The notes beneath the pieces are model-generated. The model searched no databases and was not told the DNA's origin. It was given only the letters and a program-made list of their open reading frames with translations. A stretch of 64,000 bases of DNA from Myoxocephalus aenaeus (lineage: Eukaryota; Chordata; Actinopteri; Perciformes; Cottidae): contig JBAMJR010000003.1 of NCBI GenBank assembly GCA_038501785.1, positions 3,441,001 through 3,505,000 on the forward strand. Reading direction: 5' to 3'. A program made the position numbers and the translations under genes. Shown here in pieces: positions 1 to 22,936 of this stretch (positions within the stretch are counted from its first letter, which is position 1; every line of letters begins with the position of its first letter).

Positions 1-236
1 GTGGCGGCTGTTTCATGCGTCTCGCGGCATCTCCGAGTGGTCCAGTGACTCTGGCGCTGCTCTGAGGCAGTGGACCACTTCCTGCCTCCGACGCACAATC
101 AGTGCGATTGAAATGAAAAGCTCAGTCGTCCAGTGAAGCCATTGGCTGCAGGGCTGCGGGTCCCTGCGCACTGGCGATGGAGCGCGCTCATAAACAGACT
201 CGACACACACTCACACACATCTAACTGTATGGAAAC
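1..236 (+). promoter_or_regulatory. Presumed promoter and 5'UTR of the synaptotagmin-like gene
   Basis: This G+C-richer stretch lies directly upstream of the first coding exon. It carries an inverted CCAAT (ATTGG near 140) and an 8-bp inverted repeat (GTGGTCCA at 37-44, TGGACCAC at 71-78). There is no clear TATA box. The transcription start cannot be placed from sequence, and part of this may be transcribed 5'UTR. Confidence 0.35.
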
Positions 237-10080
<9,844 letters not shown>

Positions 10081-11614
10081 TTGTCCACTCCGCCGCCCAT
10101 TGAGGGAAACACTGAGAGCTGGAGTTGGATGGGAATGAGATGTATTTCCTTTTACTTTCAGGGTCCACTGTTGATTTTTTTTGTAGCTTTGGCAACTTTG
10201 ATCGATGTCCACGTCATTACTCAACAGATCGTGTAATGAATTCAATAACTGATCATGCTGCTTTAGGAAGAGACAAGTATCTGCAGAGCTTTAGAGAGAG
10301 AAGCCCTGAACACTGTATGGAGCAGGGATGAGCGGCAGCTTTCTCCATATCAACAGTATTCTGTATCCCGGCATTGCCTTTGTGATTATTTCCACAGTGA
10401 CTTCTTAAAACTGTAGTCTGTATAACTGTAGTCATTCTGGTTTCATGCAGCTTGCGCTGATGTTGTGTTACTCTTTGTACTGTGCTGCACATGTTAATGT
10501 TGAATGTTACGGAGCGTCTGGGTCGCCATTCGTGGTTTTTGCTGTGGTGTATTACTGTGCCAGTATTTGTCTACATCCAGGACTGTAAACACCTATATGT
10601 ATGTAGGAGGCCATTACAGTGGCCAGATGGATTATTGTTTTTCAGTTCCCAAGAGGATTTTCTCAGTTTTGCTCCTTTCCGAAACCACACGTCCAAGGTT
10701 TCAAGACTTCTATAAGAGTTACCACTTTATTCAACAGTAAGACAAGACCCACTTTGTAATTTCTCTGCTGTGTTGCAGTGGAACATGAGGCCTTTGCTCG
10801 CCAATTGATTTCGGCCAAGCAGCAGCTTTATTGAGTGTCATGCACTACTCTTACACAGCGGCTCTCTTGCTATTGGCATTTATTATTGAACACAATCTGC
10901 TGCAGTGAATCCATTTTTGATTCACGACGCCTCTCAATACAAGAGAAGCCTCAATGGAGAATACAAATGAAATTGATTGCATGATGACTTTAGCATAGTT
11001 TGTCTGCAGTCGATGAAACACTGTAAAATAAAAACTGAAATAGATGCGGTCTACTTGCACAGTAAATATTAGCTAGTCAAGCAAAGCTAAATTAAGTCGG
11101 ATTACTAAAACAATGACAATAGTTGGAATATAAATAATACTATTTGACACATTATTACACTATAATGTTTGGGCTCAAGCAGACGTTTGTCTGGCTTTTT
11201 ATTGTCAACGATAAAAACACTTTGTTGAATTGTAGCCACGACCGAAAGCATATCCTACTTCATCCTCTATTTCACTCTAAATTGGACCACACGTTACTAA
11301 ATCTTCATAAAACTTTCATTTCAATATTTGAAAAATGTGACGCCTAGACTCACAAACTGAAGTGGGTTTAAAGATAAATTATTTATAAGATAAGATATCC
11401 ATTCGGCACCCGTCACATATTTGATAATGACAGGACATGTGTTTTTAATACAAACATGTAACACTTTTTTGGTTTTGAGGAAGGAGTTATTGTGTTGTGT
11501 TTGTATTTATAATATATGGACCATGCAGAGGCCTGCTGGTGGCATGTATTGTCTTAACTGTATATGAATGTCTTTGCTTTTAAAAGGGAATAGTTTCAAA
11601 GAATTTAAAATAAA
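10081..11614 (+). other. Probable 3'UTR of the synaptotagmin-like gene with two polyA signals
   Basis: No coding potential is visible after the stop. Canonical AATAAA hexamers sit at 11027-11032 and 11609-11614, giving predicted 3'UTRs of about 0.95 or 1.55 kb. Which is used cannot be read from sequence. Confidence 0.5.
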
Positions 11615-11684
11615 TTGATATATATAAAAGAATTTTGCCAAAGATGTGGATTTTATTGAGTTTGTTTTTGGCAGACAAACGATG

Positions 11685-12030
11685 TACCGTACTTTTCGGG
11701 TTACAAGCCGCTCCTACGGCTGATCAGTGTCCCCGCTGTAGCAAGCTAGTAGCGCTGCTAGCTAGCGCTGCTAGCTAGCGCTTCTGCTGCTACCGGCCAC
11801 TGCTGCTGCTACTGCCCGCTGCTGCTGCTAATGCCCGCGTCCCCTCTGCCCAAGTCGGGTCGAGCCTGGTCCCGCTACTGGTCCCGCTACCTTCGGTGGT
11901 TTTCAGGGAGCTAGCGGAAGTTAGCGGGGAAGTGACGGAGCGCTAGCAGGAGCCCCAGCTGGCTACAGCGGGGAGCTGTCGGGGACACTGACCGAAGGTA
12001 GTAGCGGCTTATAACCCGAAAAGTACGGTA
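11685..12030. mobile_element. GCTAGC-rich foldback MITE, copy 1 (CTTTTCGGG type)
   Basis: The terminal inverted repeats are near perfect over at least 27 bp (left CCGTACTTTTCGGGTTAC; right is its complement), bounded by TA on both sides. The interior is rich in GCTAGC and GCTGCT and forms a long imperfect palindrome. It has no coding capacity, which makes it a non-autonomous element. A TA target duplication would suit a Tc1/mariner-like or related mover, but the family is not proven. Confidence 0.85.
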
Positions 12031-12301
12031 TTATATGTTTGTGAAAAAGAACAGTTAGCCTGCCCAATAACTATGGAAACAAAATAAAGAGGAAAGATAA
12101 CTTATCTAAAGCAACATTAAATCCAATGCACTGTGATTTTCATCGTGTACTGAAATAGAAATCCACCGAAACAAGACAGAGCTTTGAGAGGGCGAGCGGT
12201 GACCGCTGCCACCATTCTTTTCCATTTGAAGCTCTGGGTCGCCCTGCACTGAAACTTAACTTAACTTCAAGTTGAACTCTCTTTATTTTTGGGGCGCTGC
12301 C
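12031..12301. other. Unique spacer between two MITE copies
   Basis: This 271-bp A+T-rich spacer shows no recognisable feature. Confidence 0.5.
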
Positions 12302-12626
12302 TACCGTAAACGTCGGGTTACAAGCCGCTCCTACGGCTGATCAGTGTCCCCGCTGTAGCAAGCTAGTAGCAATGCTAGCTAGCGCTTCTGCTGCTACCGC
12401 CCGCTGCTGCTGCTACTGCCCGCGTCCCCTCTGCCCAAGTCGGGTGTCGAGCCTGGTCCCGCTACCTTTGGTGGTTTTCGGGGAGCTAGCGGAAGTTAGC
12501 GGAGAGCTAGCGGAAGTTGGCGGGGAAGTGACGGAGCGCTAGCAGGAGTCCCAGCTGGCTACAGCGGGGAGCTAACGGGGACACTGACCGAAGGTAGTAG
12601 CGGCTTGTAACCCGCCGTTTACGGTA
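12302..12626. mobile_element. GCTAGC-rich foldback MITE, copy 2 (AAACG type)
   Basis: It has the same architecture and orientation as copy 1, but both terminal repeats differ together: left CCGTAAACGTCGGGTTAC, right the complement of CCGTAAACGGCGGGTTAC. The flanks are TA. There is one tandem duplication of the GGAGCTAGCGGAAGTT module. Confidence 0.85.
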
Positions 12627-15600
12627 TTTTGGAAAAGTGCGACTGTTGCTTTCGCTTTTGAGTGCCTCTACATTGGCAAAAATGAGCCGCGTTTTTTGTG
12701 TTTCTCAAGCAATCGTTGATGCAGTCATGCCATTGGATAGCACTAGAGACTGGCTACCATCTTCACTGCGACATTGTAGTGCTGAAAAGGCCGCTCAACT
12801 GATTTGTAGCGCGTCACACTAGGGAGCTATAGGATCCACAGTGTGGAGCCGCCAATTCAAAATACTCACCATCAGGCAACAGATGTTTGATGCCCACAGA
12901 TGCCATTGCCATTGATGGAATGATGCTGCTTAACAAACAATTAAAAAAGCTTTGAAAAACGTGATGATGACGTCACAGAACGACAAGTGCTGGAGAAAGT
13001 AATGCTTTTTAGACTTCAAACAGCCATTATGGTGATTTTATGGGAACATTTTCTACTTCAGTCAATAAACTTAAACTATATGAGCACAGAGAGAGCGTCA
13101 CTAGTCTTGCTGCTCTGATTACTAGCGCAATAAAAATGTTGTTTTAATGCAGATGGTCCCTTTTAATTCCAATTCATATCCCTGAGACAGATGTAGACCT
13201 TCCCCCCTGCCGTCAAATCATCTGGTCCCAATGGAGACTTTGTGCCGACTGAATGCCTCATGACTTTTCGTCATTGTTTCCTGCTCACAGTGGGTGAAAG
13301 CCCTCTGATAGTTATAAATATCCATATGGTGTTCTTACGTCATATCGGATCACCAAACAAATGTGACGACACAGTAACAGTACACACACTAATGCGCACA
13401 CCCACACAAAAAAGGTCACGGCTCGAGTCCTTCCAGGTTGGAAAACCATGGCGATGTGTAAAAAGTGGAAATGTATATATCTCATGGGCCCAGCTGGATG
13501 GAAAACACAATCTCGCACTTAATTACACTCGTCCTCTGCCTTCTCTCCTCACGGCTCCTTTCTTCACTCTGTCAATTGCGTTTTCTACTGGCTTGAACAT
13601 CACTTCTGTCTATGGAAAGCTCCAGATTACTCAAGTGTAATGCAATAGGTGTATTTTTATACCCAACAGCTTAATAAATGCAGGCAGTAAAATACAATCA
13701 ACCTATAACTATTATTTCCAATACACTGTATTATCTGACTGGATCCATTGACTTTGAGTGAATATTTTCCCAAGATGCTTCTGTAAATCCCTTTAACATG
13801 AAAGCACAGAATACTGCATATCCTGTTTAGTGTAGATATGAAATGAAATTCCTGGCATGCGGCTGTAAAGCGTTTGATACAGACGTGCCTCTCTTTCCTC
13901 CGTCCTCTGATCTGACCTGCATGCTGGGGAGGCTGAGAGAAGTTGCTTCAAAGCGGAGAATATGGGAGTATATTTGCATTTTAGCACAAGAAGTGGGACA
14001 CACAAGGATCCTTGAGTGCTGCTGTCTAATAAATCAAATGGTTCATGGAATGCAACGAAGAGATTTAATACGAATTTCCGAGAAAAGAAATTTAGTTGAC
14101 AGGTTGTGAAAAATGTCTGTAGCTGGATTTGACCCTGCTTCAGCAGGTTACTTTAGCTTTTTTTTTTTTAGCTCTTTAGAATATTATCCATCAAGTAAAG
14201 CCCTCCAACCTCTGCAGAGCATCTGGACCACAATCCGTTAATACCATTTTTACAATTCAATTACAAACTGGATTATAGGGATAGACAAACAAACATGTAT
14301 TTTTCTGAAGCTTTTTCAATTTTGTATGACTGGCACTTCAAACCAACTTCATTTTTTTTTAATAACTGGACCTTCCACTGTTTATTTGCAGCTGGAGCAT
14401 TTACTCAATTTTGTCTTGAAGGTGGTTTCAAATACAAGTAGTATCATTATAATTAATTTAGTTAGAATATCATAAATAGTATTAGAACTTTTTCTGATGG
14501 CTTATTATAAAATCACACTCCTTACTATTAATAACTATATTAACACATGCCACTGCAGAATTGATGGTTTCCTAAATTACTTTCAGTCACATCTCTCTAA
14601 ATTACTTTCAGTCACAAAAAGCTTGTCTTGTGTAAAAGTATACCAACTTTCACTATTTCATCAAGCTGCTCATTATTGTCTCACATATTATACTTTGCTC
14701 AACCGGACCGAAAGAGTTCCAGAGGAAACAGGTGCTGCGTAACGCTACACAGTGAACCACGAATCAGTTATGTAAAATAAAACCAGCAGGACACCGAGTG
14801 GGCTGGACACTCTGTGCAACGATGGAAAATGAAGCGGGAGCTAACTCTGTCCGGTCCAGTAAGCAGCAAGCAGCCCCTGACTCACGGCCCTGTCGACTTT
14901 TTTGGCAGTATTGATCCACACGTCTGTCGAGACTCTGAAACACGGCAGGCATCATACTGACAAAGTTGTGTGACGGCTACACTGATGGCTTGTGTGGGAA
15001 ACGATCTGGTGGTGGAACATTAGCATAGAAACTATCATTGTTAACCATTAAATCTGGCTAATGATTTTGGAGCTAATGATCTCCAGCCTTATGGCGTCTC
15101 AACATCCTCCGCACACCGAATCGGTGACTCACTCCTTTAGCCTTGCGCTGCTTCAGTTGCCTTTACTACACCCATGGTCTGACATTTACTCCCACGTCAC
15201 TGTGCACCTGCTTTCCTCCGAGGAGATTTCTGATTTGGGTTAGAGGGGACGTGTCCTGCACGCTAAATTGGATGCTGAGAAGTCCCACATGCTCAAAACA
15301 ACTGTTTTCTAGTGCAGCAAAGACAACATCCCACACACTGCCTTACCACATATGATGACAATATACAACTGTGAAAACGATCTATATCTATTCATTATTA
15401 TTGATGTCCTCTCTGTGTCCCACCCAATCTGGGCCACAGTTTAAGCTGGCTGGATGTTGATCAATTATCTCAGAAACTAAGTGAACTCTCAAGTGTGTTG
15501 TAGTTGCTTCGCCAGGAAGTTGGTCATATCTTCTGGGATCTGTTTCAAAATTGTCCAAATTTAAATCATATTTTTGAAAGGATTTGGAATTGATTAGGGA

Positions 15601-17107
15601 ATTAGTTTTACCGGAGCTGATGTTGGAAGTCTCTATGGAGTCCAAGCCCCCAGGAGGAGTGCATTTTTTAGGGTCAGTAATGCGATGCCATGGGGTCCAA
15701 AAAGACTATTTCCGATAGACTTACATTGTGAAATAAAAGTGCCTTATCATTTTTTCCGGTAAATAAACACCTAATTGGCCCTTATTTAAATCAGTGGGTC
15801 CCAAAAGTTGTAAATGCACTAAAAGCCAAATCCAGAGTTAAAGGAAATACTCCAGCCCTTCTCTACGGCCCGTGTGGAAAACCACCGGAACATCCGGGTC
15901 ATTTTTATACTCGGAAGTCAAACTTTTTTTTTTGCTTCACTTAAAAATAAAAAAATCGGCATCGATGACTGTTTTCGACATGGTAAATATGATGTTTTTA
16001 TGACTTATTTCGAAACACTAGACTATGACTGACTTTTTCAGACATGCTATTCTATGCTATGTATTCTATACTATACTAACTATACTAACAACATACTATA
16101 AAATTACCAAATTCCCAACAAAGAACACAAGCTCCATAAAAGGCTGATGTCAGCACCAGGTCTTCTGAAGTGTGTCAGAGAGATTGGCATTGCCTGGAAG
16201 TGTAAATCACACTGAATGATGTCTGAATGTCTATTAAAGAACATGTCCTATAACTTCATGAATTTTCAAGAAACAATTAAGCTAAAAAGGCCACTAAATT
16301 GAAAATGTTTTGTACGCTTTCAATGTTCAACAAGAATAAACACAACACAGAAATTAGAAAAAATGTCCTCCCTCTGCTTACAGGAGGAGCTGCATCATGG
16401 ACAGGTAAAGTTGCACAATATGTCTTGTCTACCGGTGATGCAGAATAAATGAACACGGCAGTAGTCAGTGGGCACGGGGGAAGCAGCTGCTGACACACGC
16501 TGAGATGACTCTGAGACTCATGGGTGCTAACACATTTATGACCTTTGTGAAAGATTCTGTCCCATCCCCTTTAAAAACAGGGTCAGGTACTGGAGACACC
16601 CAGACTGGGTGAGGCTGAAGGAGCAGATTCACTTCATCATCGGACTAGTCGGAGTAAAATGTCTGGTTCAAAAGTCACAAAAAGAATGAAAGTTTATTAC
16701 CTGCTCTCAAACAGAAGGAAAACAAGTCCAAGTGCACCAAAGTGATGATATCCACAGTTCTGGGGAATAGAACAGCAACGATATAAGTCAACTGATATCA
16801 AAATATATCTTAACATCAAACATGTATAAGAGCAAGCAGATATTAGATTTTGGAGCACTGCTTTTTGAATAACATTTAATATTAAATAAAACTTGCATTG
16901 TTTATCTTTACAGTAATTAATTAAGTGCTTTATAGTGTCTTTATTTGTGTTTTTATGACTTCCTGGCTCCACTGGGAAAACAATGAAACTCTGACCATGA
17001 TGTCTAGTAAAACTGCTTGAAGGTCGCCCTCTTGTGGATCTCTGAGGTAAAGCATCTGCTGGCTGAAACTATGACTGCTGTTAGAATCAGGTCACTTCAG
17101 CACAAGT

Positions 17108-17145
<38 letters not shown>

Positions 17146-20100
17146 GACTAGAAGGCGGTGGAACAAATAGCATCAAAGGCCTGGCTGTCACCCTGCATCT
17201 CCAGGTGAAAGCTGCTGTCTCCACCTCAGTAACACAATAACGGCACATCAAGCTGCATTCGGTCAAAAGAAACACGTCCGCCACGCTGCTCTTTGAAGGC
17301 AAAGTCCTGCACGTGATTTAAAAAAAAAATCCCCTGTGTGTGTGTGTGTGTGTGATCCCACACTGTTGGCCCTCACATCTGGATCCCGGTGGAGGATCAG
17401 AGAGCCACAGCGTCGCCTGTATTCAAACTTTCTGTGACCATGATTAATGAACGCTCCGTCACGATTAGACCAGCTTTCATGCCCTCTTGAGCCGGCTCAG
17501 AAGTTCAACCCCTCGGGCTCAGGTTGCTCTGGGCCCCGAAATCACAGCAGGGTCAGAGGTCTCCAGCCCATCGGCACCGGATCAAATGGATCGAAGAAGA
17601 CAGGGACGCCCTTCAGCTTGCTGGGAGTGTTGAACTCAGTATACAACCACATGTGGACCAAATTAATTTCATAAATGAGATCCTGTACAAAAACTAAAGC
17701 AAAACACTCCCCAGCTTTATTTTATGATTTTCTTTACACCCTTTCCCGAAGAAGAAAACTCCAACACTCTCCAAGCTTGTATCTCAAAAAAGCAATATGG
17801 CGGTAATAAATAGGTACAATTCGTTTAACCGTGAAGATTTTGGAATGGAGCACTTCTATTTACACCATTTAGCCACCAAACTGTCTCACTACTCAGCTAG
17901 TAAACTGCCGGTTGCACTGTTTAATTCCAAATGTTAGAAATAACAATGAATTGGATCGGATTATGTTGTAGCCTGATATGTTTAACAATAATCCCAATCA
18001 TTTCCATTGCAGTCCCTTCATGAGTTATTTTCCTCACCAGTTGTATAAATGTCATATTCCTTAATGAGCAGCAATGATTCAGAATATAAAGTTGGACATG
18101 AGTCTAAAAGAGGGGGATGGTTTTAATGTGCCTGTCAACATCATTACCTTTAGGCAGAAGCTGATGAAACAAACCAAAGAGTGCGCTTGAGAAAAGGGAA
18201 CAGGTGTCCCACTACACTGTAAACTCGTGCACAAATCTGCGCCACAACAAGCTGCCCCTGCGGAGCGTTGAGCGGGACAGCATGGTGCGAGACTGCAGCT
18301 GCAGGCGAGCGCTACAATGAAGATGTGTTAAAGACCGCGAGGCCCAAATATCCCCGAGCAGCTGGACTCAGTGTGCCTCTCTCGTCTCCGTGTAAACAAT
18401 GGGCCGAGCGACGTTAAGCAGAAACACATGAGACTCGTTCCTATTCAAACTATTCCCATTGTTGTGTTTGCTGACAGGCCCTTCTGCACGAAACACACGT
18501 TTGAACCTTTGATGGGTTTGAGGATGCTGTGAAGTTTCAACAGAACTTCAGACCATTCACTAGTCCACAACTTCATGGGCTGGAGCCTCATTCGTGGTTG
18601 ATTTTCTGTAAAAGCAATACAGTTTGATGGGCAAAATCAGTTAAATTCAAGGAGTTGTCCCGCAAAAGGAACACACTTTTCCCAATAAGTGAAGAAAAGC
18701 ATCACAACCGCACAGCCTTTCACAATATTTCTCCACTTTTTTTCACAACTGTTAGTTTCGCAAGTAAAACATGTGAAGGCAGAGCTTGTGATGGAGCATT
18801 AAGACATTGAGGTATTGTTTTATATAAGCGCAAGGACTCAACACAAATAGACCCAAATTGGGGTTAAATGCCTTGCTCGAAGGTACGACTGCAGTATTCG
18901 TTGACAGGAATGTAAACTGTTCATCCTGTGGAGGAAAGGAAAAGTTGAAGTTACTGAATGCAACATACGTTTTTACTAATTAAAATGTTGCTCCTCACTT
19001 CATGCTACTCTTAGATATATATTTTTGTATTAAAATGCCAGTTTTTCAGCAATCATAGAATCTCCAGAGTGCTTCAGATCCCAGGGAGCAACCGTTCACT
19101 GTGACAGAAGAGACAAAGGAGAGCGATAACGTCAAAGGATGGATGGGTTGGTCTCAGAGTGAACACATGATGTTTCCCTCTATGAGCCAGGCTGCTGTCC
19201 TCACTCCTGACAGCTATTGCAGACCCTCCCAGCCTGCAGCCTCTTGCCGCGCTGCGTCACCTCGGCTCTGTTCGCCTGCCAAGGGAAATAAATAAATAGG
19301 AGTAAACCAATAATGGAAGTCAGATGATTATGTGACAATGATGTTACGGGATATGTTTCCCCGGCTAAACATGTGATGCACAGACGGTCCGCTCTGGGAG
19401 TTTTTAAAACGTCTTATTGCTTTGTGAAAAGAAAGAGAAGACAAAGCATTAGCAGTATATGATAGCTGTAAACATTACGACATCCGGTCTGCAAGGGCTC
19501 GATCATGTGCTGCCGACTTATCCCTCGCTGGATTTTGAATTCAATGAAACGGCTCATGTTTCAGCCAATAAATCACGCTGGTCGCAATACGTTCTTAATT
19601 TGGACACAGAGAGGCTCAGAGCCAAAGAGTTTAAATAGTTCTGAATCAATCAGGCACTAGACTGTGTGTCTATTGTCGTGACTCTGTCCCTGTGGACCTG
19701 AAAGAGTTCGTCCCAGATCCTGTTAACCCCTTTGTTCCTTATCAACCGCTTTACTGCCTTCGCTCCACATCACGGTGGGAGGTGGACAGGGATGCAGACC
19801 ACACAGATGTGCCTATTCATTAGCAGACACACACACACACACACACCTTTTTCTCATCCGAGGTGCTAAACTCTCATAAACAGCCCGTTCTGTGATGTTT
19901 ATGTCATTAACTTCATGCGAGAAGTTCGACAGACCATGAAAATACTTTATTTTCTCCTTTTCTCTGCTATCGGACATAAAGAACCTTCTTGGTACCGCTG
20001 CTGTAAATCTTGTAAACAAAAAAAAAAAAGGAAAAGGAGAAGTTCTTCAATACGAAATTAACTGTATCTATTATTCTCATATATAGGAAAACATACCCAA

Positions 20101-21699
20101 ACAACAGAGGATATCAGAATATTATACAGAGCAATTTTTAATAGAATGAAATAATGTTTTCTCTGCTAGAAGGGCACCCTCGAGAGCACACAATTGTGTT
20201 TTCTCCACTGGAAAGATACTTTATCATGTTTTATCGACCATAGATGCATCCAAGAGGGCACTTCGAACATGGGGGAACCGAAATGGGGCAGAATTAAACT
20301 TTTACAAACAGTTTAATTCTGTCTATTCAGGCCATTTGCATTGGCCTGAATAGACTAGAATTCATTCCATCTGCAAGAATGTTTCTGGCTCACTTTTCGT
20401 GAATGGAAACCCCCATTCACAGACTGTGTGCAGCGCAGTTAAACGGTGCTTTCAAAATGCAAAATGGTTCACGGAATTTACTGGAAATCATGATTTCACA
20501 ATGTTTTAAAAGTATTCAAGGGGTCCTCGTGTTTTTCTTGCCCTCCTCACTACAGAGGTAGATTATGCTGTGTTATATATAGCCTCCACTGTTTCCACTG
20601 TGCACCCGGTAACCGATAGTTACCTCCTCGACACAGCAGTAGACTTGCTCATGATCAGATGGTTCAGATCAATGCGATCAAACGCTTTTGATTCAAATCT
20701 GCTTTCTCAAATCATTGTTTGTTAATGACACAACTTCCTTGGCACCGTGGTACATTTCACCATGCTGACGACTTTCACAAATTGCAAATTTACAGGACAC
20801 AGTAAAGACCGTCGAACGGTAAAACAAACATTTACACAGAGCAATTAGAAGACTTTACCACATGAAGTTTGCCCCCATCTGCTCCTGCTTACTGGAACAT
20901 TTACGGCGTTGAAAATCACCACTTCCCAGCCATTTCCAAACTCGCCTGCTCCGTAGAATAAAGCCCGTCTTGTTAAGGACCGCAGAATTTATTTGTTGCC
21001 TGAAGTCCAATTTGTTCGGCATTTGTTTATATTGCGTCTCACAAATGTAAGATGGGCCCTCGGTGCCTCTGTCAGGTCTCTGAGGTTTGACCTGTAAGTC
21101 TGCACGCAGGGACAAGTAGTGGTCCTCATAAAGGAAATTATGGAACACGGTTTTTATGAAGGTCAGTGACCGCGGGAACACTGCTGGTCTGTCTTTTGTT
21201 TTCAGCGTGTATATTCTTCCAGCAAGGCGAGGAGGAGGAAATTGTAAAACAACATAGTTTCAAACCGAACACTTTGATTGGCCAAAGACGTGTTCGACTC
21301 ATACTTATAATTCCTCATAAACAGAGCTGGTGTTGCTTTATAAACAAGAAAGTAGCCAGGAAACCTATGCTGATTTTAATGTGGATTGCAAATCCCTATT
21401 TAGGATATTTGTGATTAGAGAGGCTCAATTTATGCTTATATGTGAAGTGATTAAAAAAAAAAAGTTATTTACCATCTGTAGTATTGCAATATTGAAGGTT
21501 GTGATACAGCCTCTTCACTGAATAGGGTTAAACTAGTTAGGACTTCAGGTTTCTGATGATGATCTGTTTGCGTGTCCTGTTTCCTGCAAAAAGACAGCAA
21601 ATAACAATTTAACCTTGGTCTCTAAAAATGTAAACTCTTCTTAACACTTTCTGTAATGAGTACAAGTATCACAAAATTATACTTAAGTAGAGTGTATTA

Positions 21700-22480
21700 T
21701 TCTAATAATAATAATATTAATGATATAATAATATACCTTTCATACAACATCGTTAACAAAGTGCCTTAAAATTATTTAAAAAAAATACAAAACGGTTAAA
21801 TAATCAATAAAAACAGATGTCACAATGTGACACAAAGACCAGTTTAAACAAGTGAGTCTTCAGCCGCTTCGTAACCCTTTAAGCCCTAACCCTAACCCCT
21901 AATCCTATTTATTGTTTGAGTTGTGTTGATAGGTTGTACATCGGGATTATATATTATTGTAGCCCTGATTTTTATGTTTAATTTGATATGTTTGTTTTTT
22001 TGGGGGGAGGGATTTATACCATGATTTTTTCTTGATTTTCCTGATATAAAAGGGTCCCCCGATTGGGCTGAAGAGTTTCAACAGGAAGTGTGTGACAGAA
22101 GAGCATTGAAAGGCTCGGGCACCCTTTGCTTTAAGTCGAGCGCGAGGCACGCCCAGTGGGTGCTGGTCAGAAGACAACGTGACTCACTGGTGACATCGGG
22201 AGGGAGCAGGTCAGACTCACACAGGTGCCTGACCACGCAGGGCTCTATGTGGGGAAACTAAAACCTTTAAGTGAATCCTGAAGTTGAAGGGAAGCCAATG
22301 TGAAGAAGAAGAGATGGGTGTGATGTGAGTCGTCCTGTCGTTAGTGGACCTCGCCAATAGCTTTGACGCAGTGCAGACGGTTCAAAGATGATATGAAAGT
22401 GTGTATGATCCTCTCAGGATGAACCTGAAGTTTCTTATAGTTACAGACTGCCGCTCCAAGTCTTAACGTGTGTTTTCTTA
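21700..22480 (+). mobile_element. Degraded dispersed retroelement relic
   Basis: Phrases such as ACAAGTGAGTCTTCAGCC, AGGCTCGGGCACC, GAAGGGAAGCCAATGTGAAG and ATGGGTGTGATGTGA follow, in order, the text of a common fish dispersed repeat that I recall. It is heavily diverged, and its boundaries and family are uncertain. Confidence 0.4.
21883..21899. repeat. Short telomere-like (CCCTAA)n stretch
   Basis: About two and a half CCCTAA units. It is too short to be a telomeric array and lies inside a retroelement-like relic. Confidence 0.6.
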
Positions 22481-22588
22481 TTTGTACCTTTTCCTTTTCT
22501 TGTCACTTTGATTGTGTCTGATATACTTCATTTACTCAGAAAGTATTCTTTGCTGAGACTGTGTGCACAACAGTGATGCAATACTATA

Positions 22589-22936
22589 TACCGTACTTTT
22601 CGGGTTATAAGCCGCTCCTACGGCTGATCAGTGTCCCCGCTGTAGCAAGCTAGTAGCGCTGCTAGCTAGCGCTGCTAGTAGCGCTGCTAGCTAGCGCTTC
22701 TGCTGCTACCGCCCGCTGCTGCTGCTACTGCCCGCTGCTGCTGCTACTGCCCGCGTCCCCTCTGCCCAAGTCGGGTGTTGAGCCTGGTCCCGCTACCTTC
22801 GGTGGTTTTCAGGGAGCTAGCGGAAGTTAGCGGGGAAGTGACGGAGCGCTAGCAGGAGCCCCAGCTGGCTACAGCGGGGAGCTGTCGGGGACACTGACCG
22901 AAGGTAGTAGCGGCTTGTAACCCGAAAAGTACGGTA
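22589..22936. mobile_element. GCTAGC-rich foldback MITE, copy 3
   Basis: It has the same termini as copy 1 (CCGTACTTTTCGGGTTA on the left and the complement on the right) and TA flanks, and lies in the same orientation. The interior carries one extra GCTGCTAGTAGC module. Confidence 0.85.

Larger units (their letters stand above)
12627..22588. other. Intergenic DNA, no gene seen
   Basis: About 10 kb of A+T-rich sequence. All open frames are short and lack domain motifs or flanking splice sites. It holds small AC/TG microsatellites (17110-17143, 17335-17353, 19827-19846), a 24-bp tandem duplication near 14570-14615 (CTAAATTACTTTCAGTCAC twice), a repeat-like block at 15640-15940 and a retroelement-like relic at about 21700-22480. 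Confidence 0.6.

Noticed and set aside
21883..21899. Interstitial telomeric repeat
   Set aside because: Fewer than three CCCTAA units inside a dispersed-repeat relic; chance or repeat-derived.
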